In this document: one piece after another, positions 1 to 10,857 of the stretch
How the letters are laid out: every line of letters starts with the position of its first letter
Numbering within the stretch: position 1 is the first letter of the stretch
DNA from: Taudactylus pleione
Lineage: Eukaryota; Chordata; Amphibia; Anura; Myobatrachidae
Length of the DNA: 64,000 nt
Direction: 5' to 3'
Assembly: GCA_031769625.1 (NCBI GenBank)
Contig: JAUIMM010000719.1
Span: forward strand, 3,260,888-3,324,887
The notes under the pieces: model-generated
Seen by the model: only the letters and a program-made list of their open reading frames with translations
What the model was told of the DNA's origin: nothing
Databases searched by the model: none
Translations under genes and position numbers: made by a program

Positions 1-547
1 TGAATGTATCACATTTTTTTTGAAAATGCCTCCTCCCCTCCCCTTTTACTTCATACATTTTCTTTGGTTTTAAAAAACAAATTTGAATGTAATACCAATC
101 AACCCTCCCTGTCCCTGCCCTGCCTTCAACTACATACATACTCCAAATCCCTCAGGCCTCTCTTAAATAATAAAAGTGTTTCCTGATGTGACATGTTTGA
201 AGTTGAACTGCCATGTGTTTGTGCCACTCACTACTGCAGTCAACCAGCTATCTTGGTTCAATTTTGGGCCTGAACTAGATGATATAATCAATATTGTGAG
301 CTGTGAGGTGGTCAAAATTGACTGGAAACGAATGGAAATAAATGTTATTGAAGTTGATAATAATATAGGAACAAAAAAGGCCAATTTTATGTGATTTTAG
401 CTGTTTTTATGATTTTTTAAGAAAAAATCCAGATCCAAAACCAAAACCGAAAAACAAAACACGCAGGTGAGGTTTTGGAAAAACCAATCCAGATCCAAAA
501 CCAGGGGAGATCCAAAACCAAAACACGAGGGTGAGTGCACATCTCTA
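1..547. mobile_element. Nonautonomous element E, right part (copy 1)
   Basis: This is the right-hand part of an element that ends in CACATCTCTA at 547. The reverse complement of that end (TAGAGATGTG) matches the left end of the same element type at 36669 (CAGAGATGAG), giving short imperfect terminal inverted repeats. The last ~150 bases consist of repeated purine-rich CCAGATCCAAAACCAAAA blocks. No long reading frame with recognisable homology is present. The superfamily is uncertain; a hAT-like element is possible. The left part of this copy lies outside the window. Confidence 0.5.
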
Positions 548-875
548 ATGATGAGTAGTGTGGGGGATATTAATGTTATGTAGGATTGGGACTATATAGG
601 TAAAGTACTGACAAGCAGAAGTATTTATGATATATGTAGACTGAGGTAATAATGTTATATTATGTGATGAGCAGTGTGGGGGTATTAGTATTAAGTGGGG
701 ATTGCAATTATATGGATGCTGATGAGTGGAAGTATATATGTTATATTTATACTGGGGGAATAATGCTATATTATGTGGTGAGTAGTGTGGATGTATTAGT
801 TTTAGGTGGGGATTGTGATTATATGGGTACTGATAAGTGGAAGTAGTTAATGTTATATTTAGACTGAGGTAAAAC
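548..875. repeat. ~110-bp minisatellite, about 3 units (copy 1)
   Basis: Three diverged units of about 107-113 bp, each with a core like GATGAGTAGTGTGGGGG followed by an AT-rich stretch and TAGACTGAGGTAATAATG. Both strands carry open frames with repeated peptides, but these only mirror the repeat. The same unit occurs at 36041-36668, on the other side of element E, so E appears to have inserted into this array. Confidence 0.8.
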
Positions 876-923
876 ATAATTAGTGAAAAGCAAATCTCAT
901 TATGGGTTTCATTTATAGTCTAT

Positions 924-2575
924 GAGGGGTATTCATGCTGGACTTTTCGCTCCACATCGCGGATTATCCAGGGATAAAGTATCGGGCACATGCACGCTTT
1001 ATCCCTGTATTCAATTAGAAATCAGGAGCCGGTGGAAAGGTAAGCATTGCCAAAAACCGTGAATTTTCGGGAAATATTCCAGGGACCCTCCTAAAGATGT
1101 CCAGACATGGGGGATCACTATGAGTACCCCCCATTTTTACATGCTGAAGGAAGTCGGGGTTTCTAATATATGCAGAAGGTACATATTTGTGGTTATGAAG
1201 AAGGGGTGAAGAATAACACTTAGCAATAGTTATTTTTACAAAAACAAAAATCTATCAAATTGGGGTAACATGAAAATGGGGTTAAGCATTTTTTTTAAGC
1301 CGCTAGAATGATTTTTCAAAATTCTGCAAAAACGCACCTGCCGGGTTGGCACCGCCAGATGAATTTGCCAAAGCCCTGGTGGGTTGGCGCCCGCCAGGCG
1401 AAGATGGCTAAGCCCTGGGGTGGTGGCGGCCACGTAAAAGAGCTTTAAGGCTGCCATCCCCCAGTTGAAGAGCAGTAAAATAAAATATTACAATATTAAA
1501 GTGTGTTGTGTCATTTTAATATTTTTTTTACAGGTGTCAGTGGGCCCTAAAGGCCAGCATGCTGGTACTTGTGGTTTTCCAAGTACCAGCATGCAGGGAG
1601 GTGTGCTGGGATCTACAGTTCACCTGCAAAAGAAATATTCTTTAAAATGCACTACATCACACAATCAACCTGACACTCACCACCCAGGGGTACTGGGGAT
1701 AGCCCCGGGCTATCAGCCTAGGCCTGGGGTGCCCTGAGGAGGGGGACCCCTTTATTGAGGGGGTACCAAGATCCTCAGGGATCCCTGGCCTGGACTGACT
1801 AGTGGTCAGGGTTGATGCTGCGGCTTTGGGGCCCAGTGAAAGGGGTTAGAAATAGTCCAGTGCTGGATCTGGAGAATACAGGGGGAACCTACTCATTGTT
1901 TTCCCCTGTATTTCCAGAACCAGGACCAGATCAGAGCCCAGTGTTGGTTGCGCAACTTAAGGGGGATCCCTACTCATTTGTCCCCTGTATTTTGGCAACC
2001 AGGGCTGGATCTGACTGGCCCAGTGCTGGTTGTGCTTAAATATAGGAGACCCCTATGTCATTTGTACCCTGCATTTAAGCACAACCAGGACTGGCTGCAT
2101 GTGTTAAAAATAAAAATACTGTAAAAAATGGCGTGGCCCAACCCTCCAAAAAAAACAACCAGCCCTGGCCTGGGCTGACTAGTAGTCAGGGGTGATGCTT
2201 CTGCTGGGGGGCCCAGTGAAAAGGCTCCCCTGGCTGTGGCATCACACCCCTGCTAGAAAGGATCCAGTGCTGGTTCTGGGAAATACAGGGGGGCCCTATG
2301 CATTTTTCCTCCCCTGTATTTCCAGTACCAGGACTGACTCAGAGCCCATTGCTGGTTACGCTAAGTACAAGGGACCCCTACATCATTTGTACCCCATATT
2401 TTGGCAACCAGGACTGGTACTTCAAAAGCCTGGTGCTGGTTGTGCTTCATATGGGGAACCCCTACGTCATTTGTTCCCTGTATGTAGCACAACCAGTACC
2501 GGGGCTCCAAAGTGCGGTGCTGGTTGTCCTCTTTGGGGCAGGGCTACACATTTATGGTACAGATGTATCAAGTTG
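924..2575. mobile_element. Unclassified interspersed element F with hairpin array (copy 1)
   Basis: A noncoding, GC-richer block. It contains a perfect 15-bp-arm hairpin (GCATGCTGGTACTTG at 1557-1571 against 1580-1594) and about six related imperfect hairpins between 1857 and 2505. Each has a CTGGTT...AATACAGGGG arm, a loop around CCCTATGTCATTTG and a returning CCCTGTATT...AACCAG arm. The best has perfect 15-bp arms (2026-2040 and 2074-2088). A related copy with the same order of sub-blocks lies at about 32760-33545. No transposase is seen; I read it as a nonautonomous DNA element, class unknown. Both ends are approximate. Confidence 0.5.
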
Positions 2576-2599
2576 ATTCCATATTAATCATACCCACCA

Positions 2600-3233
2600 G
2601 GCAGGTATATTTAAATTCACATATTATATATTTTAAACCTAAATTATTATAAGAAGGCTCCATATTTAATATTCTCATTCATTCCTATAGGTATCAAAGT
2701 CCCCAAGTAAAATTTCCAATTACTCTCTCTCTGTAAAGCTTAGAGATCAGATCACCTCCTCTGAGGCCACATGGTTACCTTTTCTAAGCCAAAAGCTTTC
2801 AAGGTCTCATATTTAGCATTATGTACATGAAACAAATCTCGTGCTACTGATATTATCTGTTTGAAATTTCGAACATCTGTATTTGCATTACGGATATTAC
2901 CCACATGCTCCAAAATTTGCTTTTGAAAAGGTCTTGTGGTCATTCCCACATATCTCTTATTACAGGGACATTCAATACAGTATATAACCGCTTTAGTGTC
3001 ACAATTAATAAAATCCTTGATTTTATGTGGTAGTTTAAAAAATCTTCAATCTTTATTCTATTGGTCATATAGTGACAGGCCTTACACAAACTGCATCTGA
3101 ATGATCCTTCTGCAGGAGGAGGTTATTTGCGATGTACCAGCCTATGATTAATACTCGCTAATCTTCTGAAGCTCATCTCCACTTGGTTTCCAATTAGGAG
3201 TTTGATTTCTTTATCCAACAGTAAAATATGCCA
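2600..3233 (-). pseudogene. Penelope-like element, 3' coding part with GIY-YIG domain (copy 1)
   Basis: Read on the minus strand, 3230 down to ~2640 encodes the end of a Penelope-like retroelement protein. In order it has the connector after the reverse transcriptase, a Cys-rich stretch, then a GIY-YIG endonuclease signature (VIYC...CPCNKRYVGMTTRPF with downstream LEHV) at about 3000-2880. A C-terminal GGD...YLGTLIPIGMNE tail follows. At least one in-frame stop (near 3125) and a frameshift (near 2715) show it is dead. PLE proteins couple reverse transcription with this endonuclease. The reading resumes at 11257, so the element was cut in two by the Ngaro insertion. Confidence 0.85.
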
Positions 3234-3458
3234 AAAATATTTGAATGCTTTAATAAGCTTGAGAAGATATAAGCACACTGTTTTTTATTTGGTACAGTAC
3301 TAGTTAAAGCTGTTTTTTTGTTGTTGGTTTACAAGTGGTAGAGGTCAGTTGTCAGTCATATTTTGTTAGCCTATTAGCTGCCAAGTTGAGGTGGGATTTA
3401 GCTCTGATATATTAAGGCTGGAGGAGGAGTCAAATGTCTCTTTCCAGTTTGTGATCCC
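3234..3458 (+). repeat. Ngaro split direct repeat A1 (copy 1)
   Basis: 225 bp, starting AAAATATTTGAATGC and ending TTGTGATCCC. It matches A2 at 10507-10731 over its full length with about 14 differences. It forms the left terminus of the element. Confidence 0.88.
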
Positions 3459-3775
3459 AGACTGATAAGTACCAGTTTCTTCATTGCTGTTGTTTTTGAT
3501 ATATATCATAAAACCTTAGATTCATTGTTTATTTAGTTTCACTGCATTTCTCTCAGCTCCTTTTCTGCCTATCTATTCTTCTCACCCTCTCCCTGTCTCT
3601 CTTCACCTCAATTTCTTTCACCTCAATTGTACCCTTATGTCCTCCACCCCTTTATTAAATATGCCCCGCCCCTGCCATAATGCTCCCCTACCCTGCCACC
3701 TTGTTAAAGCGGACAGACCTCTAGTGGTCGCCGCAGCCTCTCCTTTGGCCGAAGGAGCACGCCTGTTAGCAGCGT

Positions 3776-6374
3776 GTGCAGGCCCCCATTCCCCGCCTGC
3801 CACCATCCACTGTCACTCTGCTGGCCCCTTCTCCATACAGCCTGCAGGCTTGGTTTGCAAGGGGTGCCGTGAGTGCTTTCCCGGCCACGAGCCTTGCCTC
3901 CTCGCCTTCGGCAGCCATTTTAGGCCACGAGTCCCCCCGTATTTCACCCGGCACCATGGCTGCAGCAGCGGACAGGAGCCACACACTTACCCCGCCGGCT
4001 CCTTCGTCATCTGGCCTCCAGGCTTTGCCAGCAGGGGGTGTGCCAGGCACTCCATGCATGGTCAGACTCTTAGGTAATAGCAGGGCTGTGCACCAGGCTT
4101 CCCCAGCCATTTGCCATGCCCCTTCTTCTCCGGTGGCCATTTTAGGCGCTGGGGAGGTTTCAACCTCCTCAGACCCCCCCTCTCTGTCCCAGGGTCAGGA
4201 GCAATGGGGTTTATTTCAGTGCATAGTAGCAGGCCTCCCCTAGGAGGCAGGAAGGCAAGCCATCAAGTGTAATGCACCAAAACACTACATTCCAATTCCC
4301 CAGGTCTTTTTTGCAGCAGGATAGAGCAACCCTTTACAGGGGCTCTTGGCCCAGGTTGATGGCACCAATATTGACCCCCCACCTGCTGCAGCTTATATGC
4401 ATGCATGGCAGCAAGTATGGTATTATGGGCCTGGTCCCACCCCCAATACTGCATTTGGTTTCTCCCATTTTTCAGTCAGGGGTTGTACCAGCAGACATTC
4501 CCAAAGCCATTCATGGGAACGAGCCAGCAATTTTATGCCACATCATACGCACAGACTTCGGGGCTTTTCCAACAGAGTTCACGATTGCACCGGGCAATTT
4601 CACCCCCAGGCCCCAACAGGTTCAGTTTTTGTCTAGTCAGCAAACATGCCAACAGCCAATGTTTCTACCCCCCCTTCCACAAGCCCTGGCCCCACCTCTG
4701 CCACCAACCCCAGTGGTGTGAACCCCTCACCCGCGAAGCCTCCATTAACTCCCCTGCCACAGAGCACCCCCCCACGCCTGTCACTATATGTGCACCTCTT
4801 CAGCTCCTGTCGCTAATGAACTTTTCTCAAGCCAACTTATTTCCTTAGCTCAGCCATTGGTGTCTGCATCGACTTCAAGGGATATCGTAGCAGATGATCG
4901 CTTGTCATTGTGTCAAAACATGGTGGGTGCACCGCACAACAAGGGACATGCCTCCACATCCAGGGATGCTCTCATGATCCCATCGGCATCTGGATCAGGT
5001 GAGATGAGTAGTGAAGTTCCTTCCATTTCTCAGTTATCACATTCTGACGACTCTTCAGACTCCTCTAGTGCAGGGGAGAGGCTACGCAAGCTCATGAAAT
5101 ATTTTGTGCAGCAGTTGAAGGGTAAGGGCAAAAGTACTAAAAGAGCAGGTAGTGTAGCGGCCAGCTCGGTTCTGGATGCTTCTGAGGATGCGGTGCATTG
5201 CTCCAACACAGCAATATTGAGTGGTGTCTGGTCCAAGATCATGGAGCGGATATGAAGAGGTTGTTATGTCAACATGTTCGCTATCATACATGATGCTAAG
5301 AAAGCATTGGACACAGTGAAGAAAGGGGGAGTGGCAGCATAGGTGGCCAGGAGGAGCTATGAAAATTGGCTTACTGGTATGTATGTGTTTGCTGCCTGTT
5401 ACATTGAGACACGCTCAGCTGAATGCATGACTGTGCTGAAATACTTACATCTAGTGCAGGGCATGCAGGTGTCGGCTAGGCACAATGGCCCTCATTCAGA
5501 GGTGGTCGCAAGAAGCGACCGCTCGCTCTGATTTAGTTGGACCGCTTACCTTTTCAAGTGCGGCCTCCTGGTCACTTGCTAAGCTGTGGGTTACCACCCA
5601 CAACTTTAGCAACCAACCAGATTGATGGTCGTGATGGCCAAGACCATCACTACCTTTGGGGATTGTGACGAGACCCTAAGGTTGGGTCTCAGCAGACGCA
5701 AGCCCTAGGGAGCTTCCTGCTCTGATCGAGCAGGAAGGTCCCCACTGACATCACTGCTGATGTCAGTGCGGTCACCCAGAAAACAGCAAGTGTTCTGTCA
5801 GGAACGCCTCCATTTGTGTAGCCACCCCCCGCCCCACCTACAAAACGGGGCAAGCTGTCGATCACCATAAATAGCCACCCCTTTTGTATTGAGCTCCGGA
5901 GCAAGAGAAGTTCTCTCTCGCTCCGGGGTTTATGCACACACAGTGCGGCAGCTACGCGTGTGCAGGGCCTTAACATCAACCCAGTTGCGAGTGCTCAGCG
6001 CTTGCAACTCGGTCTGAATGAGACCCAATGTGTGGAGGCAGTATGATGAGCTTTTTAGGAAAAAGCAGGATGGCCAGAAAATTTTTAGTTTTGGTTTTAA
6101 AGATATAGAGGTGTGGCTGGAAGTTACGCAGCAGGCCCGAGCAGTTGTTGAGCCTACTGTTGAACGTAAACACCCCTTTCTGGCCTGCCCAGGTTTTAAC
6201 ACTGGAGGGAAGGGGAAGTGTTGTGCATTTAATAATGCTCAGTGTTGCAGAGGGGCTAGTTGCCGCTACCAGCACGTATGCACGCTTTGTGCGGGAAGTC
6301 ACCCAGCAAAGGACTGCAGTCGTCCCAGAAGTTCAGCAGCAGGAAAAGGTGATCAGCATGCAGGCACAAAGTAA
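3776..6374 (+). pseudogene. Ngaro gag-like region, interrupted by a MITE (copy 1)
   Basis: A putative nucleocapsid-like protein of the Ngaro element. The N-terminal part (3776-~4240) is Pro/Ala/Ser-rich. A second stretch from 4788 runs to a TGA at 5253 and continues in the same frame through a second stop near 5340 to 5486. After the MITE the same frame resumes at 6027 and ends at 6374. The last part has a Cys/His cluster (CCAFNNAQCC...CRYQHVCTLC...HPAKDC, about residues 60-95 of the 6018 frame), typical of DIRS/Ngaro gag zinc-knuckle-like regions. The middle, 4240-4790, is only readable by frame shifts. In-frame stops and the insertion make it nonfunctional. Confidence 0.7.
5487..6026. mobile_element. 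Harbinger-like MITE inside Ngaro gag (copy 1)
   Basis: A 540-bp nonautonomous element with terminal inverted repeats GGCCCTCATTCAGA (left) and GGGTCTCATTCAGA (reverse complement of the right end). It is flanked by the 3-bp direct repeat AAT (5484-5486 and 6027-6029). Removing it with one AAT restores a continuous gag reading. The 3-bp duplication and GGGCC-type termini, shared with the copies at 13978 and 29480, suggest the PIF/Harbinger group. Confidence 0.8.
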
Positions 6375-6375
6375 A

Positions 6376-8330
6376 GTGGTGTCACCAATTAAGGTGGAGG
6401 TTTTAGAGCATTGGTTGAGGTGGTATCCTCTTAGGGAGGAAGCACCCTTCCTATTACAGGGCTTTAAAGAAGGATTTAGGTTGCCATTGGTTCATTCGGG
6501 TCCAGTTGCATAAAAGAAATTTGAAGACAGCTAGGGATTTCCCAGGAGTTGTGTAAGAAAAAATAGAGGTAGAGCTGAGTTTAGGGTGCATGTGTGGCCC
6601 TTTTACCTTCCCACCAGTGGAGAATCTTTGCATTTCCCCGCTCGGTGTGGTACCAAAGAAGGAACAAGGAAAGTTCAGGTTAATTCAACACCTATCTTAC
6701 CTGGAAGGAGGGTCAGTAAATGATGCGTTTTTAGTGTCACATACCAGTCATTTGAGGATGCACTTGGTATCGTGTGGGATTTTGGTAAGGGGGCTCTGTT
6801 GGCAAAGATTGACATGGAATCAGCTTTCAGGTTGCTCCCTTTACATACTGAGTCATTCAGGTTCATGGGTTTTCGAGCAGGCAGTCCATTTTATGTGGAT
6901 AAGTGCCTACCTATGTGTAGTTCTATTTCTTGTTCCTTTTTTGAGTGTTTTAGCTCTTTTTACAGTGCTGTCTTCAAGCAGGTACCGGCCAGTCAGGCGT
7001 CGCTCATTACCTCGACGATTTCATTTTGTTATGGCTGGCCACGAGCACAGTATCTAACAAGCTGCTTTTTTTGGTTCAGGCGTTTTTTGGTTCATTGGGG
7101 GTTCCCATTGCGCACATTGTTATTGAAATTGACACTGATTTGGGTTTGTGTAGGCTCCCCTATGAAAAAGTGCTGAAGATTAGTGAGTTGTAATTGGAAT
7201 TTGTGTCAGTTAAGAAGATATCCTTGAAGACGCTGCAGTCACTGCTAGGTATGCTCAATTTTGCTTGTCGCATCATCACCATGGGTAAGGCTTTTTGTCG
7301 CGGGCTGGTGCAAGCCCCCACAGGCGTCAAGAAAGCTCACTTTATGATTTGCCTTTCGGCGGACATGAAGGAGGATTTTAAGGTCTGGTTAAGATTCCTA
7401 CAGAAATTTAATGGAGTTCACATTTGGCTAGCTTCATCTGTGAGTAATCGCAAACTTCAGTTGTTCACAGATGCTTCAGAGGCTTTGAGGTTTGGAGCAT
7501 TTTTTGATGGCAAATGGTGTGCAGAGGCTTGGCCCGATTCATGGCACTTAGAGGTTTGACATGTAATTTACTCCTGTTGGAACTATTTCCAATTGTTGTA
7601 GCAGTTGAACTCTGGGCGTCAAGTTTCAGCAATAGGAAAATTGTATTTTGGTGCGACAACTTGGGGGTGGTTCAGGCTATTAACAATCAGAGGTCGGTCT
7701 GCCCCCAAGTGTTGAGGCTTCTTAGGCATTTAGTTTACATCTGCCTGCTAAGGAATATTGGACCTCATTCAGAGGCAGTCGTTAGATGCAAGTGGTCACT
7801 CTGAATGAGGGAGGCCATTTGCATCTTGTAGTGCTGCCTCTTGGTTGATCCATAAGCTGTGGGTTACCACCTACAGCTCTAGCGACTGACCAGGTTGATG
7901 GTCACGATGGTCAAGACCATCGCAACCAATGGGGATGCAACGAGACCCTAAGGTTGGGTCTAGGCATTCACAATGGGGAGCTTCCTGATCGAGCAGGTGT
8001 GTGGCCACCCACAAAATGGTAGGCCTTCCTTAAGGAACGCCTCCATTTTGGAAACCACCCCCCAGCCCGCCTACAAAACAGGGTGAGCTGTTGATCAACA
8101 TCGACAGCCGCCCCTTTTGTAGCAAGCTCTGGAGCGAGAGAGTTTCTCTCTCACTCCAGGGCTTGTGCACGCACAGTGCAGCCGCTGCGCGTGTGCAGGG
8201 CTACACATCGACCCGGTTGCAAGCACATCGGTGCTTTTATGGCCAAGTATGTACTGGGTGTGGAAAATTAGATTGCCTTGTCTCTTTTCCAGTTGGTTAA
8301 GTTAATTTCCTTGGCTCTGGCAGCAAGGAC
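6376..8330 (+). pseudogene. Ngaro reverse transcriptase / RNase H region (copy 1)
   Basis: A broken RT-RNase H of the DIRS/Ngaro type, readable only by switching among all three frames. Pieces in order: N-terminal segment (6376-6510); fingers motif SPLGVVPKKE...FRLI (6620-6720); motif A AKIDMESAFRLLP (6800-6840); thumb-side YVDKCLPM (6890-6915); catalytic YLDD at 7008-7019; RNase H with LQLFTDAS (7460-7480) and CDN (7660-7670). A MITE interrupts it at 7760-~8234, and the RNase H end resumes with GVEN, a stop, then LSLFQ near 8255-8290. Several frameshifts and stops make it dead. In a live element it would make cDNA from the element RNA. Confidence 0.82.
7760..8234. mobile_element. Harbinger-like MITE inside Ngaro RNase H, right end worn (copy 1)
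   Basis: The left end GGACCTCATTCAGAGG and the internal blocks (paired GGTTGATGGTCACGATGG, GCTGTGGGTTACCACC, GAGCGAGAGAG) match the MITE at 5487-6026. The right terminal repeat cannot be found; the host reading frame resumes at about 8235. It is probably an independent insertion of the same family that lost about 25 bp at its right end. Confidence 0.7.
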
Positions 8331-8339
8331 TCATGGATT

Positions 8340-9250
8340 GACTTGTGCTGATTTTGCCTGGCAGATCATAAATCTGGCCTTGAGGGACTCACTATGAGAG
8401 CCCTTACTCCAAGTATGTTGAGGTCCTATACTGCAGCTTTGAATGAATGGCAGGTTTTTCTGGCAAGATTGGAAGCGGGTGAGGAGCTGCATGCCAGTAT
8501 GTCTGAGTTTGTATGGCATGGACACGAGAGCAGGTGTTCAAAGGCTTCTATGTCTTGCACGTTGGCTGGCAATTGCTATTTCTCATGGCTGAATGGTTTG
8601 ACTGATCCTACAAAGTCATTTATTATAACTAAAGCCCTTAGAGGATGGGCAAGGGTGCAGTCGACTTTAGGTGATTCATGCAGGCCAATATATGTGGGTT
8701 TGTTAAAGGATTTAGTTCTAGCATTATCAGGCATAGCTAAGAATAATTTTGAAGCATCTCTGTTTAGCTTGTTTAGCTTGTCCTTTGCACTGGCATTTTT
8801 TGGTGCTTTATGGGTTGGGGACTAAGTAGCAGTGAGTAAATATCAGCCAACTCAGGATAGCTAATGGGTAATATTGTAGTTAAGACTAATTTAATTTTAT
8901 AAAAAATTCAAAAGTCAAAAACGGATCAGATGGGGAGGGGGCGTTGGATTTCTGTCCCCTCACACCAGGAGCAAAGCATTTGCCCAGTAACTCTAGCCAA
9001 CAGGTATATTCAGCAGTGTCCAAAATGGGGGCTCAATGGCTTGTTCATGAAGGTCTTTCCCCTCCTATCTTAGTTCCACTTTACAAGCATATTCAATAAT
9101 TGCCTGATAGACTTAGAAGTGCTGACTGAAGATTACGGCACCCATTTGTTTATGATTGGGGCGGAAACTTGCGCTGCAGCATCATCTTCTTCCACAGAAG
9201 CAATTAAGCATTTGGGAAATCTTCGGCTTACAAGAGTTATTTAAGGGGGG
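8340..9250 (+). pseudogene. Ngaro tyrosine recombinase (copy 1)
   Basis: The N-terminal SAM-like part is open from 8394 (TPSMLRSYTAALNEW) through an FSLSFALAFFGALWVGD block that ends at the stop at 8823. Downstream the recombinase core continues only in pieces. Near 9140 the conserved H-x-x-R box appears as His (9143-9145) followed by Met (9152-9154) where Arg is expected. The following STEAIKHLG block is frameshifted before the expected YKSYL end near 9235. Loss of the box arginine and the stops mean the enzyme is inactive. In a live element this protein inserts circular DNA. Confidence 0.75.
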
Positions 9251-9479
9251 ATAAGTTGCAGAAGTAGTGGTGCTCCTGCGTGTTTGTTCTTTAGGAAACC
9301 CAGTGCCTTATGCTTCCCCACTAGTGGTGATTGGAGTTCTTTTCACTTTTGCCCTCAAATATAGAGGTTTTGTGTTGTTCACCTCCATCTGGGTCACCTA
9401 AACAACTCATTTCCCCCTCCCCCTGTTTTCATTCCTGGTTAAAAGTTGTTTAATATTATTATTATAACTCATTAATGCT

Positions 9480-10046
9480 ATGTTGTACGATTTTTCCACC
9501 ACAGGTTTTTTGAGAAAACATTGCCGGGAGTGGATTATTGGCCATTCTTTTGTGTACTGGGCTAGCAGGCATAACTGCACCAGCTTAGCCCCTTTTAAGG
9601 TCCGATGGATGGGGCTAAGAGGTTTTTGGTGGAGTTGCCTTTTGGACCTTCTTTGGCAGTCTGAGAGCAAATGGGGGATCCCTGATTGTTTAGTTGTACA
9701 CTTAGGTGGTAATGACCTTGGCACGTGTAAGGGAGTTAAACTAATAATTGCCATTAAGAGGAATTTGAAGTTATTAGTAGAACGGTGGCCACAGGTTAAG
9801 ATTTGTTAATCCGAGGTAATTCCATGGAGGTTCTGGTGTGGTACCCAATGTGGGCCAGCCCTAGATAGGGTTAGAAGGAAGCTGAATGCTGCGGTGTCTA
9901 AGTTTGTGGTTGGATTAGCTGGGCATGTTATCAGACACCCCCATCTTCATTATGAGGAGGCATATTTATATCGGCCGGATGGAGTGCACCTCTGCAAAGA
10001 AGGTTTAGAGTTTTTGTTATTGGATATCATGGCCTCATTGGAATAA
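9480..10046 (+). pseudogene. Ngaro SGNH-hydrolase-like domain, one internal stop (copy 1)
   Basis: A 188-codon frame broken only by one TAA at 9807-9809. It shows the SGNH blocks in order: IIGHS with the Ser at 9546-9548, HLGGND near 9700, and RPDGVHL with the His at 9987-9989. The candidate nucleophile, oxyanion and catalytic His positions are therefore all kept. Such a domain is known at the 3' end of some vertebrate Ngaro elements, where its role is not settled. It lies between the recombinase and repeat B1. It is much less damaged than the RT region. Confidence 0.8.
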
Positions 10047-10107
10047 TTCAGAAGGGCTAGGTTTTTCTTTGGTGGCGTTACGTGGCAAATTGCTTGACCA
10101 CGTTATT

Positions 10108-10503
10108 GGCGGAAAGCAGTGCTCCTCGGTGGCTCAATTTAGTGAAGCAGAACTTGGCTAGCATTCCCCCTTTGAGAGAAGCAAGTTGGTTTCTACTTTT
10201 TGGGTGAACCAGGTCTTCGCTCTAGGAAGGGACCAGCACTGTGCTAGCTAAGGGGAGGTGGTACTAACCAGGATTGCTAGCGCACGGGGTAGAAAACTCC
10301 ACCCCATTTTGGTAAAGCGAATAATTAATTACGAGCTGTAGACTGAGGTAGCACTGCTTTTTCACCACCAGGACTAATTCAATTCTAATTCATAAATAAA
10401 TTGGCTGCGACCTCTTTTTCCAATTCTATACAGTTGTCTGTGTCTTATTTATTAGTTATGTTAAGCTCAAGAGTGGTGTTTAAAATAATAAAACTATGGG
10501 TGA
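10108..10503 (+). repeat. Ngaro split direct repeat B1 (copy 1)
   Basis: Starts GGCGGAAAGCAGTGCTCCTC and ends AAACTATGGGTGA. It is a direct counterpart of B2 at 10858-11256. It is separated from A2 by only three bases. Confidence 0.86.
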
Positions 10504-10506
10504 CTT

Positions 10507-10731
10507 AAAATATTCAAATGCTTTAATAAGCTTGAGAAGATATAAGCACACTGTTTTTTATTTGGTACAGTACTAATTAAAGCTGTTTTTTTGTTGTTGG
10601 TTTACAAGTGGTAGAAGTCAGTTGTCAGTCATATTTTGTTAGCCTATTAGCTGCCCCATTGATGTGGGGTTTAGCACTGATATATTAAGGCTGGAGGAGG
10701 AGTCAACTGCCTATTTCCAGTTTGTGATCCC
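10507..10731 (+). repeat. Ngaro split direct repeat A2 (copy 1)
   Basis: 225-bp counterpart of A1 (3234-3458). It lies between B1 and B2, as expected for the split direct repeats of Ngaro elements. Confidence 0.86.
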
Positions 10732-10857
10732 CACCCACCCAGCATATTCAGAAATTGGTTTGTACCAATATTTATTCGTTCTGAGAAATTGGTTTGCACC
10801 AATACGTTTTTCTTTGGAATATATTGTATTTCTTGTTCCAATAGGTGAGGCGTAGCA
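10732..10857 (+). other. A2-B2 spacer with two 16-bp palindromes (copy 1)
   Basis: 126 bp between A2 and B2 holds a 34-bp tandem pair. Each unit contains the inverted repeat ATTGGT-TTG(T/C)-ACCAAT (10754-10769 and 10788-10803). Paired short palindromes next to the terminal repeats of a recombinase-encoding element could be recombinase binding sites; that role is inference. Confidence 0.5.

Noticed and set aside
545..877. Minus-strand frame of 110 codons with repeated Tyr/His/Asn/Pro peptides as a protein
   Set aside because: The peptide repeats only mirror the ~110-bp minisatellite; open frames occur on both strands, with no domain.
3637..4077. The 146-codon Pro/Cys-rich frame as a separate gene
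   Set aside because: It overlaps the Ngaro gag region in another frame and has no conserved features.
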